Shown piece after piece: positions 31,226 through 41,130 of a stretch of DNA of 64,000 nucleotides. The first letter of the stretch is position 1, and each line of letters starts with the position of its first letter. Under the pieces are notes generated by a model, which searched no databases, was not told the DNA's origin, and saw only the letters and a list, made by a program, of their open reading frames with translations. Origin of the DNA: Pseudidiomarina piscicola (GTDB taxonomy: Bacteria; Pseudomonadota; Gammaproteobacteria; Enterobacterales; Alteromonadaceae). The stretch spans positions 186,001 to 250,000 of the forward strand of contig NZ_CADCXY010000001.1 of NCBI RefSeq assembly GCF_902806985.1. Direction: 5' to 3'. Position numbers and translations under genes: made by a program.

Positions 31226-32476
31226 GTGGAAGCAACTCCTATAATTACCAACGATGGCATTATTTTCGGCCTTTTAGCCGTTATTCTAGGTGCTATTTTT
31301 TATACGCAGCAAAGTACCCATTCATTCTGGAAAAAGTTTTATCAGTGGGTACCTGCATTACTGCTTTGCTACTTTGTACCGTCGTTACTGAATACCTTTG
31401 GCGTTGTTGATGGCAGTAATACTGGTATCTATCCGTTAGTGATGGATTATCTGTTACCCACCTGTTTGGTATTACTTACCTTAAGCTTAGACTTAAAAGC
31501 TATCTTACGACTTGGGCCAAAGTTGTTGATTCTATTTTTGACCGGTACCGTCGGTATTGTTATAGGTGGGCCTATCGCGCTGTTATTGGTGTCGATGATC
31601 TTCCCTGAAATGCTTGGTGGTGCGGGCCCTGAGGCCGTGTGGCGCGGCATGACAACCATTGCCGGTAGTTGGATCGGTGGTGGGGCTAACCAAGCCGCCA
31701 TGAAAGAAGTTTATGAAGTAGGTGGCGAGATATTCTCGGCTATGGTGACGGTTGATATCATCGTTGCCAACCTTTGGATGGCAGTGCTGCTCTACATGGC
31801 GGCGAACAGCAAAAAGATTGATGCGGGTATTGGTGCCGACACCAGTGCGATTGAAAGCATCAAAGAGCGTATCGAAAAATATGAGTCTGAACATCGTCGC
31901 GAAGCGAAGTTACCAGATTTAATCTTTATTTTGGCGGTCGGCTTTGGTGTTGCAGGCCTTGGCCATTTTGGTGCTGATATTATTGCGCCTTATATTGGCA
32001 ATAATGTTCCAGCGCTTGCTGACTTTAGTTTAGATAAGAAGTTTTTCTGGTTGATTGTTATCGCCACCACCTTAGGTGTGGCGTTGTCGTTCACTCCAGC
32101 TCGCAAGCTTGAGGGCGTTGGCGCTTCGAAAATAGGCTCATTGTTCGTCTATATTCTTGTTGCCACCATTGGCTTGCATATGGATGTAAGCGCTATCGTG
32201 GAAGTGCCGAAATATTTCTTAATTGGCGCCATTTGGATGCTTATCCACGCCGGTATGATGCTGATTGTTGCCCGCTTACTGAAAGCGCCAGTGTTTTACA
32301 TGGCGGTAGGCAGCCAAGCCAACGTGGGTGGAGCTGCTTCGGCGCCAGTGGTGGCGTCAGCATTTCATCCGTCATTGGCACCTGTCGGTGTGTTGTTGGC
32401 GGTCATGGGCTATGCGCTCGGTACTTATATGGCCTATATTTGTGGGCAGATCCTTCGTGTGATCGCGACAGGCTAA
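31226..32476 (+). CDS. DUF819-family membrane protein
   Basis: A 416-residue polytopic protein with about 10-11 hydrophobic segments and a charged cytoplasmic loop at about 205-232 ('ESIKERIEKYESEHRRE'). 'WIGGGANQAAMKEVY' and 'GSQANVGGAASAPVVASAF' are the signatures of DUF819 (YjcL-like) and resemble ion-binding loops of secondary transporters. The substrate is unknown. It starts GTG at 31226 after AAGAGG. It separates sirB1 from kdsA, which are adjacent in E. coli. Confidence 0.85.
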   Translation: MEATPIITNDGIIFGLLAVILGAIFYTQQSTHSFWKKFYQWVPALLLCYFVPSLLNTFGVVDGSNTGIYPLVMDYLLPTCLVLLTLSLDLKAILRLGPKLLILFLTGTVGIVIGGPIALLLVSMIFPEMLGGAGPEAVWRGMTTIAGSWIGGGANQAAMKEVYEVGGEIFSAMVTVDIIVANLWMAVLLYMAANSKKIDAGIGADTSAIESIKERIEKYESEHRREAKLPDLIFILAVGFGVAGLGHFGADIIAPYIGNNVPALADFSLDKKFFWLIVIATTLGVALSFTPARKLEGVGASKIGSLFVYILVATIGLHMDVSAIVEVPKYFLIGAIWMLIHAGMMLIVARLLKAPVFYMAVGSQANVGGAASAPVVASAFHPSLAPVGVLLAVMGYALGTYMAYICGQILRVIATG

Positions 32477-33337
<861 letters not shown>

Positions 33338-33384
33338 CCCGGAAGTTGTCTAGCGCTTGCACCTAGTGTGAACTTACTATAAAT

Positions 33385-33400
33385 TAAAACGCATGTTTTA
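33385..33400. promoter_or_regulatory. PsrA-like operator upstream of the TetR gene
   Basis: Perfect inverted repeat TAAAAC-GCAT-GTTTTA, 26 bp ahead of the regulator's start codon. The core AAAC-N4-GTTT matches the PsrA site known in Pseudomonas (G/C AAAC N2-4 GTTT G/C). A TATAAA just upstream (33378-33383) could be the -10, so binding here would repress the gene itself. Recognition by this protein is inferred. Confidence 0.6.
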
Positions 33401-33425
33401 AATGTATGTTCTAAACGGTGACGAG

Positions 33426-34052
33426 ATGGCGAAACGAGAGACAACTCAAGACAAACTTCTAAATGCAGCCGAAGCTCTGTTTGCTGAACAGGGCTTCGAG
33501 CAAACCTCCCTTCGTCAAATCACCACAGCGGCGGACGTAAATCTCGCTTCGGTGAATTATCACTTTGGCTCGAAAAAAGCACTTATCCAAGCCGTGATGG
33601 CACGCTACCTCGAAGTGTTTATGCCGGCACTGCAAACAAAACTGCAGCAGTTGGGCCAGCAAGAAAGTTTCAATACGCGCGATGTTTTCGATTGTTTCCG
33701 GGAACCCTTAAGCGGTCTAAGCCAAGTTCAAAAACATGGGCCGACACTGTTTTTAAGCTTGTTAGGGTTTGCCTATGCCGAAATACAAGGGCACTTACGG
33801 CGCTATACCATGGAGCATTTTGGCGAAGTGATGGCGCTATTATTAGAAACTCTTCATCAAGCGAATCCGCAACTAAGTCCCGTAGATATGTTTTGGCGTC
33901 TACACTTTGTGTTGGGGGCAACGGTTTTTGCTCAGGTTTCTGGACCTGCGTTACGAGAAATTGCGGCGGCCGACTTTGGCGAAGCCGTTGCAGCGGAGCA
34001 GGTAATTGATCGACTCATCCCATTTTTAGCGGGTGGAGTAGATGCCGCATAG
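33426..34052 (+). CDS. TetR-family regulator, PsrA-like
   Basis: 208 residues. The N-terminal helix-turn-helix is clear: 'KLLNAAEALFAEQGFEQTSL' and 'ITTAADVNLASVNYHFGSKKALIQAV' (about residues 8-60), followed by a helical ligand domain. The ATG at 33426 fits the family N-terminus (MAKRETTQDKLLNA). Position just upstream of fadE and a PsrA-type palindrome at its own promoter suggest a fatty-acid-responsive repressor like PsrA. The ligand and targets are not shown by sequence. Confidence 0.82.
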   Translation: MAKRETTQDKLLNAAEALFAEQGFEQTSLRQITTAADVNLASVNYHFGSKKALIQAVMARYLEVFMPALQTKLQQLGQQESFNTRDVFDCFREPLSGLSQVQKHGPTLFLSLLGFAYAEIQGHLRRYTMEHFGEVMALLLETLHQANPQLSPVDMFWRLHFVLGATVFAQVSGPALREIAAADFGEAVAAEQVIDRLIPFLAGGVDAA

Positions 34053-34092
34053 CTGGAAAGCTTTACTGACTCATTTTGCGTTGTATTGACGT

Positions 34093-34120
34093 TCACAAGT
34101 ACACAAGTTCACAAGTACAA
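34093..34120 (+). repeat. Short 8-bp tandem repeat in the fadE leader
   Basis: Three and a half copies of an 8-bp unit, [T/A]CACAAGT, run from 34093 to 34120, directly between a TTGACG element (34086-34091) and the fadE ribosome site. No -10 box is evident at the right distance. It may be a slippage-prone leader or protein-binding iterons. Confidence 0.6.
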
Positions 34121-34129
34121 GGGTAGGTT

Positions 34130-36433
34130 ATGGAAATTCTCATTCTATTAGTTGTTGCCGTAGTGCTGCTATTCGCGGTGAAAGAAATCCGTCGAAGCTT
34201 AATCAGTCGCCCTATGTTTGGGTTCTTTAAACGCGTACTGCCACCACTTTCGAATACCGAACGTGAAGCTATGACGGCTGGTGATGTATGGTGGGACGCT
34301 GAATTATTCAGTGGCCGCCCTGATTGGCATCGCTTTCACCAAGCTAAACCGCCGCAGTTTACCGACGAAGAACAAGCGTTCATTGATGACCAGTTAGAAC
34401 AGCTGTTGGCAATGCTGGATGATTTTAAAATTGTGCAGCAAGATTGTGATATGCCCAAAAAAGTATGGGACTTTATTCGTAAAGAGAAATTTTTTGCGAT
34501 GATCATCGGCAAAGAGTTCGGTGGTCTTGATTTTTCGCCTGCGGCAAATTCACACATTGTTTCACGCATTGCCACGCGCTCTATTAGCGCAGCAGTATCG
34601 GTGATGGTACCAAACTCGCTGGGCCCAGGTGAGCTACTTACTCACTATGGTACCGACGAGCAGAAGAATTACTGGCTACCGCGCTTAGCCGACGGAACGG
34701 ATATTCCATGTTTTGCCTTAACTGCACCGGAAGCGGGCTCGGATGCGGGCGCTATTCCTGACACCGGTATTATCTGTAAGGGCGCCCACGAAGGTAAAGA
34801 AGTGGTGGGTATTCGCTTGAATTGGGACAAACGCTACATCACCCTTGCACCGGTTGCGACGGTGTTGGGCTTGGCGTTTAAAATGTACGACCCAGACGGT
34901 TTATTAGGTGAGCAAGAAGATATCGGTATTACTTGTGCGTTGATTCCGACTGACCATGAAGGCGTTGAGACCGGTGAGCGTCACTTGCCGTTGAATCAAG
35001 CCTTTATGAACGGTACCACTTACGGTAAGGATGTCTTCATTCCGTTAGATTGGATTATCGGCGGTCAAGACTATGCCGGTAAAGGCTGGCGCATGTTGAT
35101 GGAATGCTTGTCGGCGGGCCGCGGTATTTCATTACCGGCATTAGCAACCGCCACGGGCCATTTAGCACAGCGCATGACCGGCGCTTACAGCTACGTACGT
35201 CAGCAATTCGGCTTGCCGATAGGTAAGTTCGAAGGGGTACAAGAAGCAATGGGGCGTATCGGCGGTACCAACTACACCATTGAGTCGATGCGCCGTTTAA
35301 CGGTTGCCGCTTTATGCGAAGGTAAGAGTCCATCGGTGATCACCGCCATGACTAAGTACCACATGACCGAAATGGGACGCGAAGTGATCGAGGCGGCAAT
35401 GGATGTGCACGCAGGTAAAGGCATTCAGCTAGGTCCGAAAAACTACTTAGGACATGGCTATATGGCGACACCGGTGTCTATCACCGTTGAAGGGGCGAAT
35501 ATTTTAACCCGTAACTTGATGATTTTTGGTCAAGGCGCCACCCGTTGTCACCCGTATGTATTAAAAGAAATGGAAGCAGCGGCGAACCCTGATGAAGAAC
35601 AAGGCTTGCGTGATTTTGACGAATTGCTGATCAAACATATCGGCTTTGCCGCGAGCAACTTCTTTGGCAGTTTCTGGATGGGCCTTTCAGGAGCTCGCTT
35701 TAACGCTAGCCCGATTAGCGGTCCAACGGCGCGCTACTATCAACAATTGACGCGTATGAGTCGTGCGTTGGCGTTAACGGCGGATGTGGCAATGTTGGTG
35801 TTAGGCGGCGATATGAAGCGCAAGGAAATGCTGTCTGCTCGCTTAGGCGATATTTTAAGCCATTTATATATGGCGTCAGCAGTGCTGAAGCGTTATGAAG
35901 ATGACGGCCGTCAGAGTGGCGACTTGGTGTTTGTTGAATACGCTTTAGAGCAGCATCTAAATAAAATTGGGGCGGCCTTTAATGGCTTCTTTGCGAACTT
36001 CCCGAATCGTGCCATCGCATGGAGCTTACGTGTGGCTATCTTCCCCTTTGGTATTCGCTACAAAGCGCCGCAGGACCAAGTATCTCAAGGCATTGCGGAT
36101 AGCATGATGGAACCAGGTGTGACCCGTGATCGGCATACGTTCTTATGTTATTGGAAAGACGATGCAAAAGACATGACCGGGCATATGGAGCTCGCATTTA
36201 CTGCGATGAAAGCACACGAGTCGATCTACAAACGTCTGAAAAAAGCTGAAAAGCGCGGTGAGATCCCAGCAGATCTGGCGGGCGACGAGCTGATAAAAGC
36301 GGCACGTAAAGCTGAGCTTTTAAGTGCTGATGAAGCGAAAAGCATGAAAAAAGTGGAACAGTTGCGGATCGCCGCGATTGGGGTTGATCAATTTGCCCCT
36401 GGAACCCTGGAAAAAAGAACGTTCGCCAAGTAG
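34130..36433 (+). CDS. fadE: Acyl-CoA dehydrogenase FadE
   Basis: First enzyme of fatty-acid beta-oxidation, inserting a trans-2 double bond in acyl-CoA with FAD. 767 residues, close to the ~814 of E. coli FadE and much longer than ordinary acyl-CoA dehydrogenases. An N-terminal hydrophobic helix (about 2-18) indicates membrane attachment. 'FALTAPEAGSDAGAIPDTG' is the FadE FAD-binding stretch and 'DVHAGKGIQLGPKNYLG' follows near 420-440; the C-terminal extra domain is also FadE-type. It lies 77 bp after the TetR gene. Confidence 0.95.
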   Translation: MEILILLVVAVVLLFAVKEIRRSLISRPMFGFFKRVLPPLSNTEREAMTAGDVWWDAELFSGRPDWHRFHQAKPPQFTDEEQAFIDDQLEQLLAMLDDFKIVQQDCDMPKKVWDFIRKEKFFAMIIGKEFGGLDFSPAANSHIVSRIATRSISAAVSVMVPNSLGPGELLTHYGTDEQKNYWLPRLADGTDIPCFALTAPEAGSDAGAIPDTGIICKGAHEGKEVVGIRLNWDKRYITLAPVATVLGLAFKMYDPDGLLGEQEDIGITCALIPTDHEGVETGERHLPLNQAFMNGTTYGKDVFIPLDWIIGGQDYAGKGWRMLMECLSAGRGISLPALATATGHLAQRMTGAYSYVRQQFGLPIGKFEGVQEAMGRIGGTNYTIESMRRLTVAALCEGKSPSVITAMTKYHMTEMGREVIEAAMDVHAGKGIQLGPKNYLGHGYMATPVSITVEGANILTRNLMIFGQGATRCHPYVLKEMEAAANPDEEQGLRDFDELLIKHIGFAASNFFGSFWMGLSGARFNASPISGPTARYYQQLTRMSRALALTADVAMLVLGGDMKRKEMLSARLGDILSHLYMASAVLKRYEDDGRQSGDLVFVEYALEQHLNKIGAAFNGFFANFPNRAIAWSLRVAIFPFGIRYKAPQDQVSQGIADSMMEPGVTRDRHTFLCYWKDDAKDMTGHMELAFTAMKAHESIYKRLKKAEKRGEIPADLAGDELIKAARKAELLSADEAKSMKKVEQLRIAAIGVDQFAPGTLEKRTFAK

Positions 36434-36443
36434 GCGAACGTTC
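36417..36443. terminator. Bidirectional terminator overlapping the end of fadE
   Basis: An 11-bp perfect stem GAACGTTCGCC/GGCGAACGTTC (36417-36427 and 36433-36443) with AAGTA loop. On the minus strand it is followed by six T, a strong end for ettA; on the plus strand AGGTTTT follows. The left arm lies inside the last codons of fadE and the stop codon is in the loop region. Confidence 0.85.
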
Positions 36444-36472
36444 AGGTTTTCTCTACTCAGGGTTAAGCTTGT

Positions 36473-38137
36473 TTAACCGATGGGTTTGTAACGCATGCGG
36501 TGCGGTTGCATCGCTTGCTCACCGAGGCTTTGTTTCATGTAAGCTTCATAGTCGGTGTAGTTACCTTCATAGAAGTTGATTTGCCCTTCATCTCGATAGT
36601 CCAAAATGTGCGTGGCAACGCGGTCAAGGAACCAGCGGTCGTGCGAGATAATCATCGCGGAACCGGGGAATTCCAACAGCGCTTCTTCTAACGCGCGTAA
36701 GGTTTCAACATCAAGGTCGTTGGTCGGCTCATCGAGCAATAACAGGTTGCCGCCGGCTTTGAGTAGCTTCGCCAAGTGCACCCGGTTGCGTTCACCACCT
36801 GAGAGCTCACCAATACGCTTTTGTTGATCATTACCGCGGAAGTTGAAGCGACCGACATAGGCGCGGCTGTTAATTTCGAAGGTGCCGATGCGCAGAATGT
36901 CTTGTCCTTCTGAGATCTCCTGCCAAACAGTATTGCTGTCGTCCATATCGTCACGGAACTGATCAACACTGGCTAATTGCACCGTTTCACCGAGCTCAAC
37001 CTGTCCTGAGTCTGGTTGTTCTTTATCTGTAACCATGCGGAACAGTGTCGACTTACCCGCGCCGTTGGGGCCAATAATGCCTACAATGGCGCCTTTAGGC
37101 ACACTGAAGCTTAAATCGTCGATCAATACACGGCCATCGTAAGCTTTCTTCAAATGCTCGACGTCGAGCACTTTGTCGCCAAGGCGAGGACCCGGCGGAA
37201 TAAACAGTTCATTGGTTTCGTTGCGTTTCTGATAATCGCCGCTTTGTAGCTCTTCGAAGCGTGACATCCGCGCTTTGCTTTTAGCTTGACGGCCTTTCGG
37301 ATTTTGTCTTACCCACTCAAGCTCTTGTTTGATACTACGTTGACGTGCTTTTTCACTTTTCTCTTCTTGTTCAAGACGTTTTTCTTTCTGTTCTAACCAA
37401 GACGAGTAGTTCCCTTCCCACGGGATACCGTAGCCGCGGTCAAGTTCAAGGATCCAGCCAGCGACATTATCGAGGAAGTAACGGTCGTGGGTAATCGCAA
37501 CAACGGTGCCTTCGTATTCGTGTAGGAAGGTTTCAAGCCAAGCCACTGATTCGGCATCAAGGTGGTTGGTCGGTTCGTCCAGTAACAGCATATCGGGCTT
37601 GCTAAGCAGCAGTCGGCAAATGGCGACACGGCGGCGCTCACCCCCCGATAAAACACTTATTTTGCTGTCCCATGGTGGCAGGCGAAGTGAGTCTGCGGCA
37701 CGTTCGAGAATATTTTCTAGATTATGCCCGTCTTTGGCCTGAATAATCGCTTCTAGCTCGCCTTGGCGCTTTGCTAAAGCATCAAAATCGGCGTTCTCGT
37801 CGGCATAAGCGGCGTAAACTTCATCGATTTCTGAAAGTGCGTTTTTAACTTCGGCGACTGCTTCTTCAACGGTTTCACGAACAGTTTTTTCTTCGTCAAG
37901 CTGCGGTTCTTGTGGCAAGTAACCGATTTCGATACCGGCAAGGGGCCGTGCTTCGCCCTCGAATTCTTTATCAACCCCAGCCATGATGCGTAACAGCGTT
38001 GATTTACCTGCACCGTTTAAACCCAGCACACCAATTTTCGCACCAGGGAAAAACGATAAGGAAATGTCTTTTAAAATTGTCTTTTTCGGCGGGACAACTT
38101 TACTCACCCGCGACATTGAGTAGATATACTGTGCCAT
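36473..38137 (-). CDS. ettA: Energy-dependent translational throttle protein EttA (ABC-F)
   Basis: ABC-F ATPase that binds the ribosomal E site and gates entry into elongation according to ATP/ADP. Two ABC domains: Walker A 'GLNGAGKSTLL' and 'GPNGAGKSTLF', signatures 'LSGGERRRVAI' and 'LSGGERNRVHL', and the charged linker with 'KKRLEQEEKSEKARQRSI'-type residues between them. The start at 38137 gives MAQYIYSMSRVSKVVPPKK, the EttA N-terminus (554 residues, 555 in E. coli); a longer frame from 38164 adds nine residues. It diverges from glyA. Confidence 0.95.
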   Translation of the reverse strand: MAQYIYSMSRVSKVVPPKKTILKDISLSFFPGAKIGVLGLNGAGKSTLLRIMAGVDKEFEGEARPLAGIEIGYLPQEPQLDEEKTVRETVEEAVAEVKNALSEIDEVYAAYADENADFDALAKRQGELEAIIQAKDGHNLENILERAADSLRLPPWDSKISVLSGGERRRVAICRLLLSKPDMLLLDEPTNHLDAESVAWLETFLHEYEGTVVAITHDRYFLDNVAGWILELDRGYGIPWEGNYSSWLEQKEKRLEQEEKSEKARQRSIKQELEWVRQNPKGRQAKSKARMSRFEELQSGDYQKRNETNELFIPPGPRLGDKVLDVEHLKKAYDGRVLIDDLSFSVPKGAIVGIIGPNGAGKSTLFRMVTDKEQPDSGQVELGETVQLASVDQFRDDMDDSNTVWQEISEGQDILRIGTFEINSRAYVGRFNFRGNDQQKRIGELSGGERNRVHLAKLLKAGGNLLLLDEPTNDLDVETLRALEEALLEFPGSAMIISHDRWFLDRVATHILDYRDEGQINFYEGNYTDYEAYMKQSLGEQAMQPHRMRYKPIG

Positions 38138-38260
38138 AGCAGCAAGAATTCCTTCGTTCGACATGAATAAGGTTTCTATTTTAACCCTTAAGTTGGCGTG
38201 AACCCAAGTATATTGGTAAACTACGCGGCAAATGATGTCCCGTTTGAAGTAGGAGCCCCA

Positions 38261-39517
38261 ATGTTAAAAAATGACATGACGATAGCAGATTATGATGCGG
38301 ATCTTTGGCAAGCGATGACCGACGAGGTCCAGCGCCAAGAAGAACACATCGAGTTGATTGCCTCAGAAAACTATACCAGCCCACGTGTGCTGCAAGCACA
38401 AGGGTCGCAATTAACCAACAAGTATGCCGAAGGTTACCCACATAAACGCTATTATGGCGGTTGTGAATACGTCGATAAAGTTGAAGACTTAGCGATTGAA
38501 CGTGCGAAAGAATTGTTCGGGGCAAAGTATGCAAACGTGCAACCACATGCCGGTTCACAAGCAAACTCTGCGGTATTCTTAGCTTTACTACAAGCGGGCG
38601 ATACGGTGTTGGGCATGAGCCTGGCTCATGGTGGTCACTTAACTCATGGCTCAAGCGTAAACTTCTCGGGTAAGCTTTATAACTCAGTGCAGTATGGTTT
38701 GGACGAGAGCACCGGTGAAATCGATTACGCTGAAGTACGTCAGTTGGCGTTAGAGCATAAGCCAAAAATGATTGTGGCTGGTTTCTCAGCTTATTCAGGC
38801 ATCATCGACTGGGCAAAATTCCGTGAAATTGCCGATGAGGTTGGGGCCTATTTCTTAGTTGATATGGCGCACGTTGCAGGTTTGATTGCTGCCGGTTTAT
38901 ACCCAAGCCCGATTCCTCATGCGGATGTGGTTACCACCACAACCCACAAAACCTTAGCTGGCCCACGTAGTGGTTTGATTCTGTCAGGTAAAGACGATGA
39001 AGCACTGCACAAGAAATTAAACAGTGGTGTGTTTCCAGGTAGCCAAGGTGGCCCGCTTTGTCATGTGATTGCAGCGAAGGCAGTCGCTTTTAAAGAAGCA
39101 ATGGAACCTGAGTTTAAAGACTATCAACAACAGGTTCTAACCAACGCCAACGCGATGGTTAAAGTGATGCAAGAGCGCGGCTACAAAATCGTTTCTGGCG
39201 GCACGCAAAACCACTTGTTCTTAGTTGATTTAATCGACAAAGATATCACCGGTAAAGATGCCGATGCGGCACTGGGTCGTGCTTTTATTACTGTGAACAA
39301 GAACTCGGTTCCTAATGACCCACGCTCTCCTTTTGTCACCTCAGGCTTGCGCTTAGGTACGCCGGCTATTACCCGTCGTGGTTTTAAGCAAGCTGAAGCT
39401 GAGCAGGTCGCAAACTGGATGTGTGATGTGCTCGATGACATCGAGAATGAAGACAAAATTGGCGAAGTTCGTGAGCAAGTGAAAGCGTTGTGTAAGCGCT
39501 TCCCAGTGTACGGCTAA
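38261..39517 (+). CDS. glyA: Serine hydroxymethyltransferase
   Basis: PLP enzyme that converts serine and tetrahydrofolate to glycine and methylene-THF. The ATG at 38261 follows AGGAG by five bases and gives [19 protein letters not shown], matching E. coli; 418 residues. The PLP lysine is in '[15 protein letters not shown]'. The frame is open upstream to 38198 but that part has no homology. It is followed by nrdR after 25 bp. Confidence 0.97.
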   Translation: MLKNDMTIADYDADLWQAMTDEVQRQEEHIELIASENYTSPRVLQAQGSQLTNKYAEGYPHKRYYGGCEYVDKVEDLAIERAKELFGAKYANVQPHAGSQANSAVFLALLQAGDTVLGMSLAHGGHLTHGSSVNFSGKLYNSVQYGLDESTGEIDYAEVRQLALEHKPKMIVAGFSAYSGIIDWAKFREIADEVGAYFLVDMAHVAGLIAAGLYPSPIPHADVVTTTTHKTLAGPRSGLILSGKDDEALHKKLNSGVFPGSQGGPLCHVIAAKAVAFKEAMEPEFKDYQQQVLTNANAMVKVMQERGYKIVSGGTQNHLFLVDLIDKDITGKDADAALGRAFITVNKNSVPNDPRSPFVTSGLRLGTPAITRRGFKQAEAEQVANWMCDVLDDIENEDKIGEVREQVKALCKRFPVYG

Positions 39518-39542
39518 GCTGTAACAGTAAGAAGGAAAACCT

Positions 39543-39992
39543 ATGCATTGTCCGTTCTGCGGTACCCAAGATACCAAAGTGATTGATTCGCGATTGGTGG
39601 CCGATGGCGCCTCTGTGCGCCGTCGGCGTGAGTGCAGCGAATGCAAAGAACGCTTTACCACGTTTGAAACCGCAGAACTGATTATGCCGCGTATTATTAA
39701 GTCAGATGGTTCACGTGAACCTTTTAACGAAGACAAACTACGCAATGGCTTATTACGGGCGCTGGAAAAGCGTCCAGTAAGCTTGGAAGCCATGGAACAG
39801 GCGATTCAGAATGTGAAGTCTGCCTTACGTGCTACCGGCGAGCGGGAAATTACCAGCCAAGTGATTGGCAGTTTGGTGATGGAGAATCTCAAAGCCATCG
39901 ACAAAGTCGCTTACATTAGGTTTGCGTCCGTGTATCGGGCCTTTGATGATATTCGCGAGTTTGGTGAAGAAATTGCGCGGTTAAACGACTAA
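39543..39992 (+). CDS. nrdR: Ribonucleotide-reductase regulator NrdR
   Basis: Zinc-finger and ATP-cone repressor of ribonucleotide reductase genes. The N-terminal zinc ribbon is [13 protein letters not shown]...[16 protein letters not shown], with four cysteines at residues 3, 6, 31 and 34, then an ATP-cone domain ('[13 protein letters not shown]', '[16 protein letters not shown]'). 149 residues, as in E. coli. The nrdR-ribD pair is conserved. Confidence 0.97.
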   Translation: MHCPFCGTQDTKVIDSRLVADGASVRRRRECSECKERFTTFETAELIMPRIIKSDGSREPFNEDKLRNGLLRALEKRPVSLEAMEQAIQNVKSALRATGEREITSQVIGSLVMENLKAIDKVAYIRFASVYRAFDDIREFGEEIARLND

Positions 39993-40011
39993 CTTGAAGG
40001 CGGGGCAAGCC

Positions 40012-41130
40012 ATGCAAGAGCTCGACGCACAACATATGCAGCGTGCACTAGAATTGGCGCAACGCGGAGCCTTTAGTGTCGCGCCCAACCCGCTGGTCGG
40101 CTGTGTGATTGTTCGTGATGGTGAAATTGTTGGTGAAGGTTGGCATGAACGTCCCGGTGAACCTCACGCCGAAGTCTATGCTTTGCGTCAAGCCGGAGCT
40201 CTGGCCGCCGCCGCTACCGCCTACGTTACCCTTGAGCCTTGTAGTCATCATGGCCGTACGCCACCTTGTGCCGAGGCATTGATTGCCGCAGGCGTAAAGC
40301 GCGTCGTGCTGGCCATGCAAGACCCTAATCCGTTGGTGGCGGGGCAGGGCGTTGCTCTGCTTGAAGCTGCCGGAATAGAGGTCACTGCCGGCGTAGGTCA
40401 AGCCGCAGCAGAACAATTGAATCGTGGTTTCATTTCCCGGATGACCCGGCAGCGCCCGTGGTTACGACTGAAAATGGCCATGAGCTTAGATGGTAGAACA
40501 GCATTAGCTAATGGCAAAAGCCAATGGATCACCGGCAGTGAAGCACGACAAGATGTCCATGCTTACCGTGCGCAAGCAGGGGCGATCTTAACCAGTGCTC
40601 GCACCGTAATGATGGACCAAGCGCGCTTAACGGCACGTCACGCGAAAGCCGAGCGGCAGCCCTTAAGAGTCGTGCTGGACCGACAGCAAAAATTAAGTCC
40701 AGAACATGATTTTTTTGCCATTACTAGCCCCGTTTTAAGGGTTATTGATAACACAGCGGCTGACGCCAAGAGCTGGCCTGCGCATGTCTCGACCCTCGTA
40801 CTTCCAGCAACCGACAAACGGTTACCTTTGAGAACGCTGTTCAATAAACTGGCTGAAATGGAAATTAACGAGGTGTGGACCGAATGTGGGGCTGAACTTG
40901 CCGGCGCATTGATGGCCGCCGAGCTGGTGGATGAATGGGTGTTCTATATGGCCCCTAAACTGCTAGGCTCGAGCAGTCGCGCACTGCTTGAATTACCACC
41001 GTATCAAGATATAGCGCAGTGTCCTGAACTGCGCTACGAAAGCATCACTCAACTGGGTGATGATTTAAAAATTTGTGCTCGACCACAACATACCAGTGGT
41101 GGTGCCGAAAGAGGAGAAGTACAGTCGTGA
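40012..41130 (+). CDS. ribD: Bifunctional riboflavin deaminase/reductase RibD
   Basis: Deaminates and then reduces the pyrimidine intermediate of riboflavin synthesis. The N-terminal deaminase has the zinc motif 'PHAEVYAL' and '[17 protein letters not shown]'; the C-terminal reductase begins near '[19 protein letters not shown]'. The ATG at 40012 has a GGGG site upstream and gives 372 residues. The stop overlaps the GTG of ribBX (GTGA), so the two are coupled. ribE and ribH, often next to ribD, are not here. Confidence 0.96.
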   Translation: MQELDAQHMQRALELAQRGAFSVAPNPLVGCVIVRDGEIVGEGWHERPGEPHAEVYALRQAGALAAAATAYVTLEPCSHHGRTPPCAEALIAAGVKRVVLAMQDPNPLVAGQGVALLEAAGIEVTAGVGQAAAEQLNRGFISRMTRQRPWLRLKMAMSLDGRTALANGKSQWITGSEARQDVHAYRAQAGAILTSARTVMMDQARLTARHAKAERQPLRVVLDRQQKLSPEHDFFAITSPVLRVIDNTAADAKSWPAHVSTLVLPATDKRLPLRTLFNKLAEMEINEVWTECGAELAGALMAAELVDEWVFYMAPKLLGSSSRALLELPPYQDIAQCPELRYESITQLGDDLKICARPQHTSGGAERGEVQS

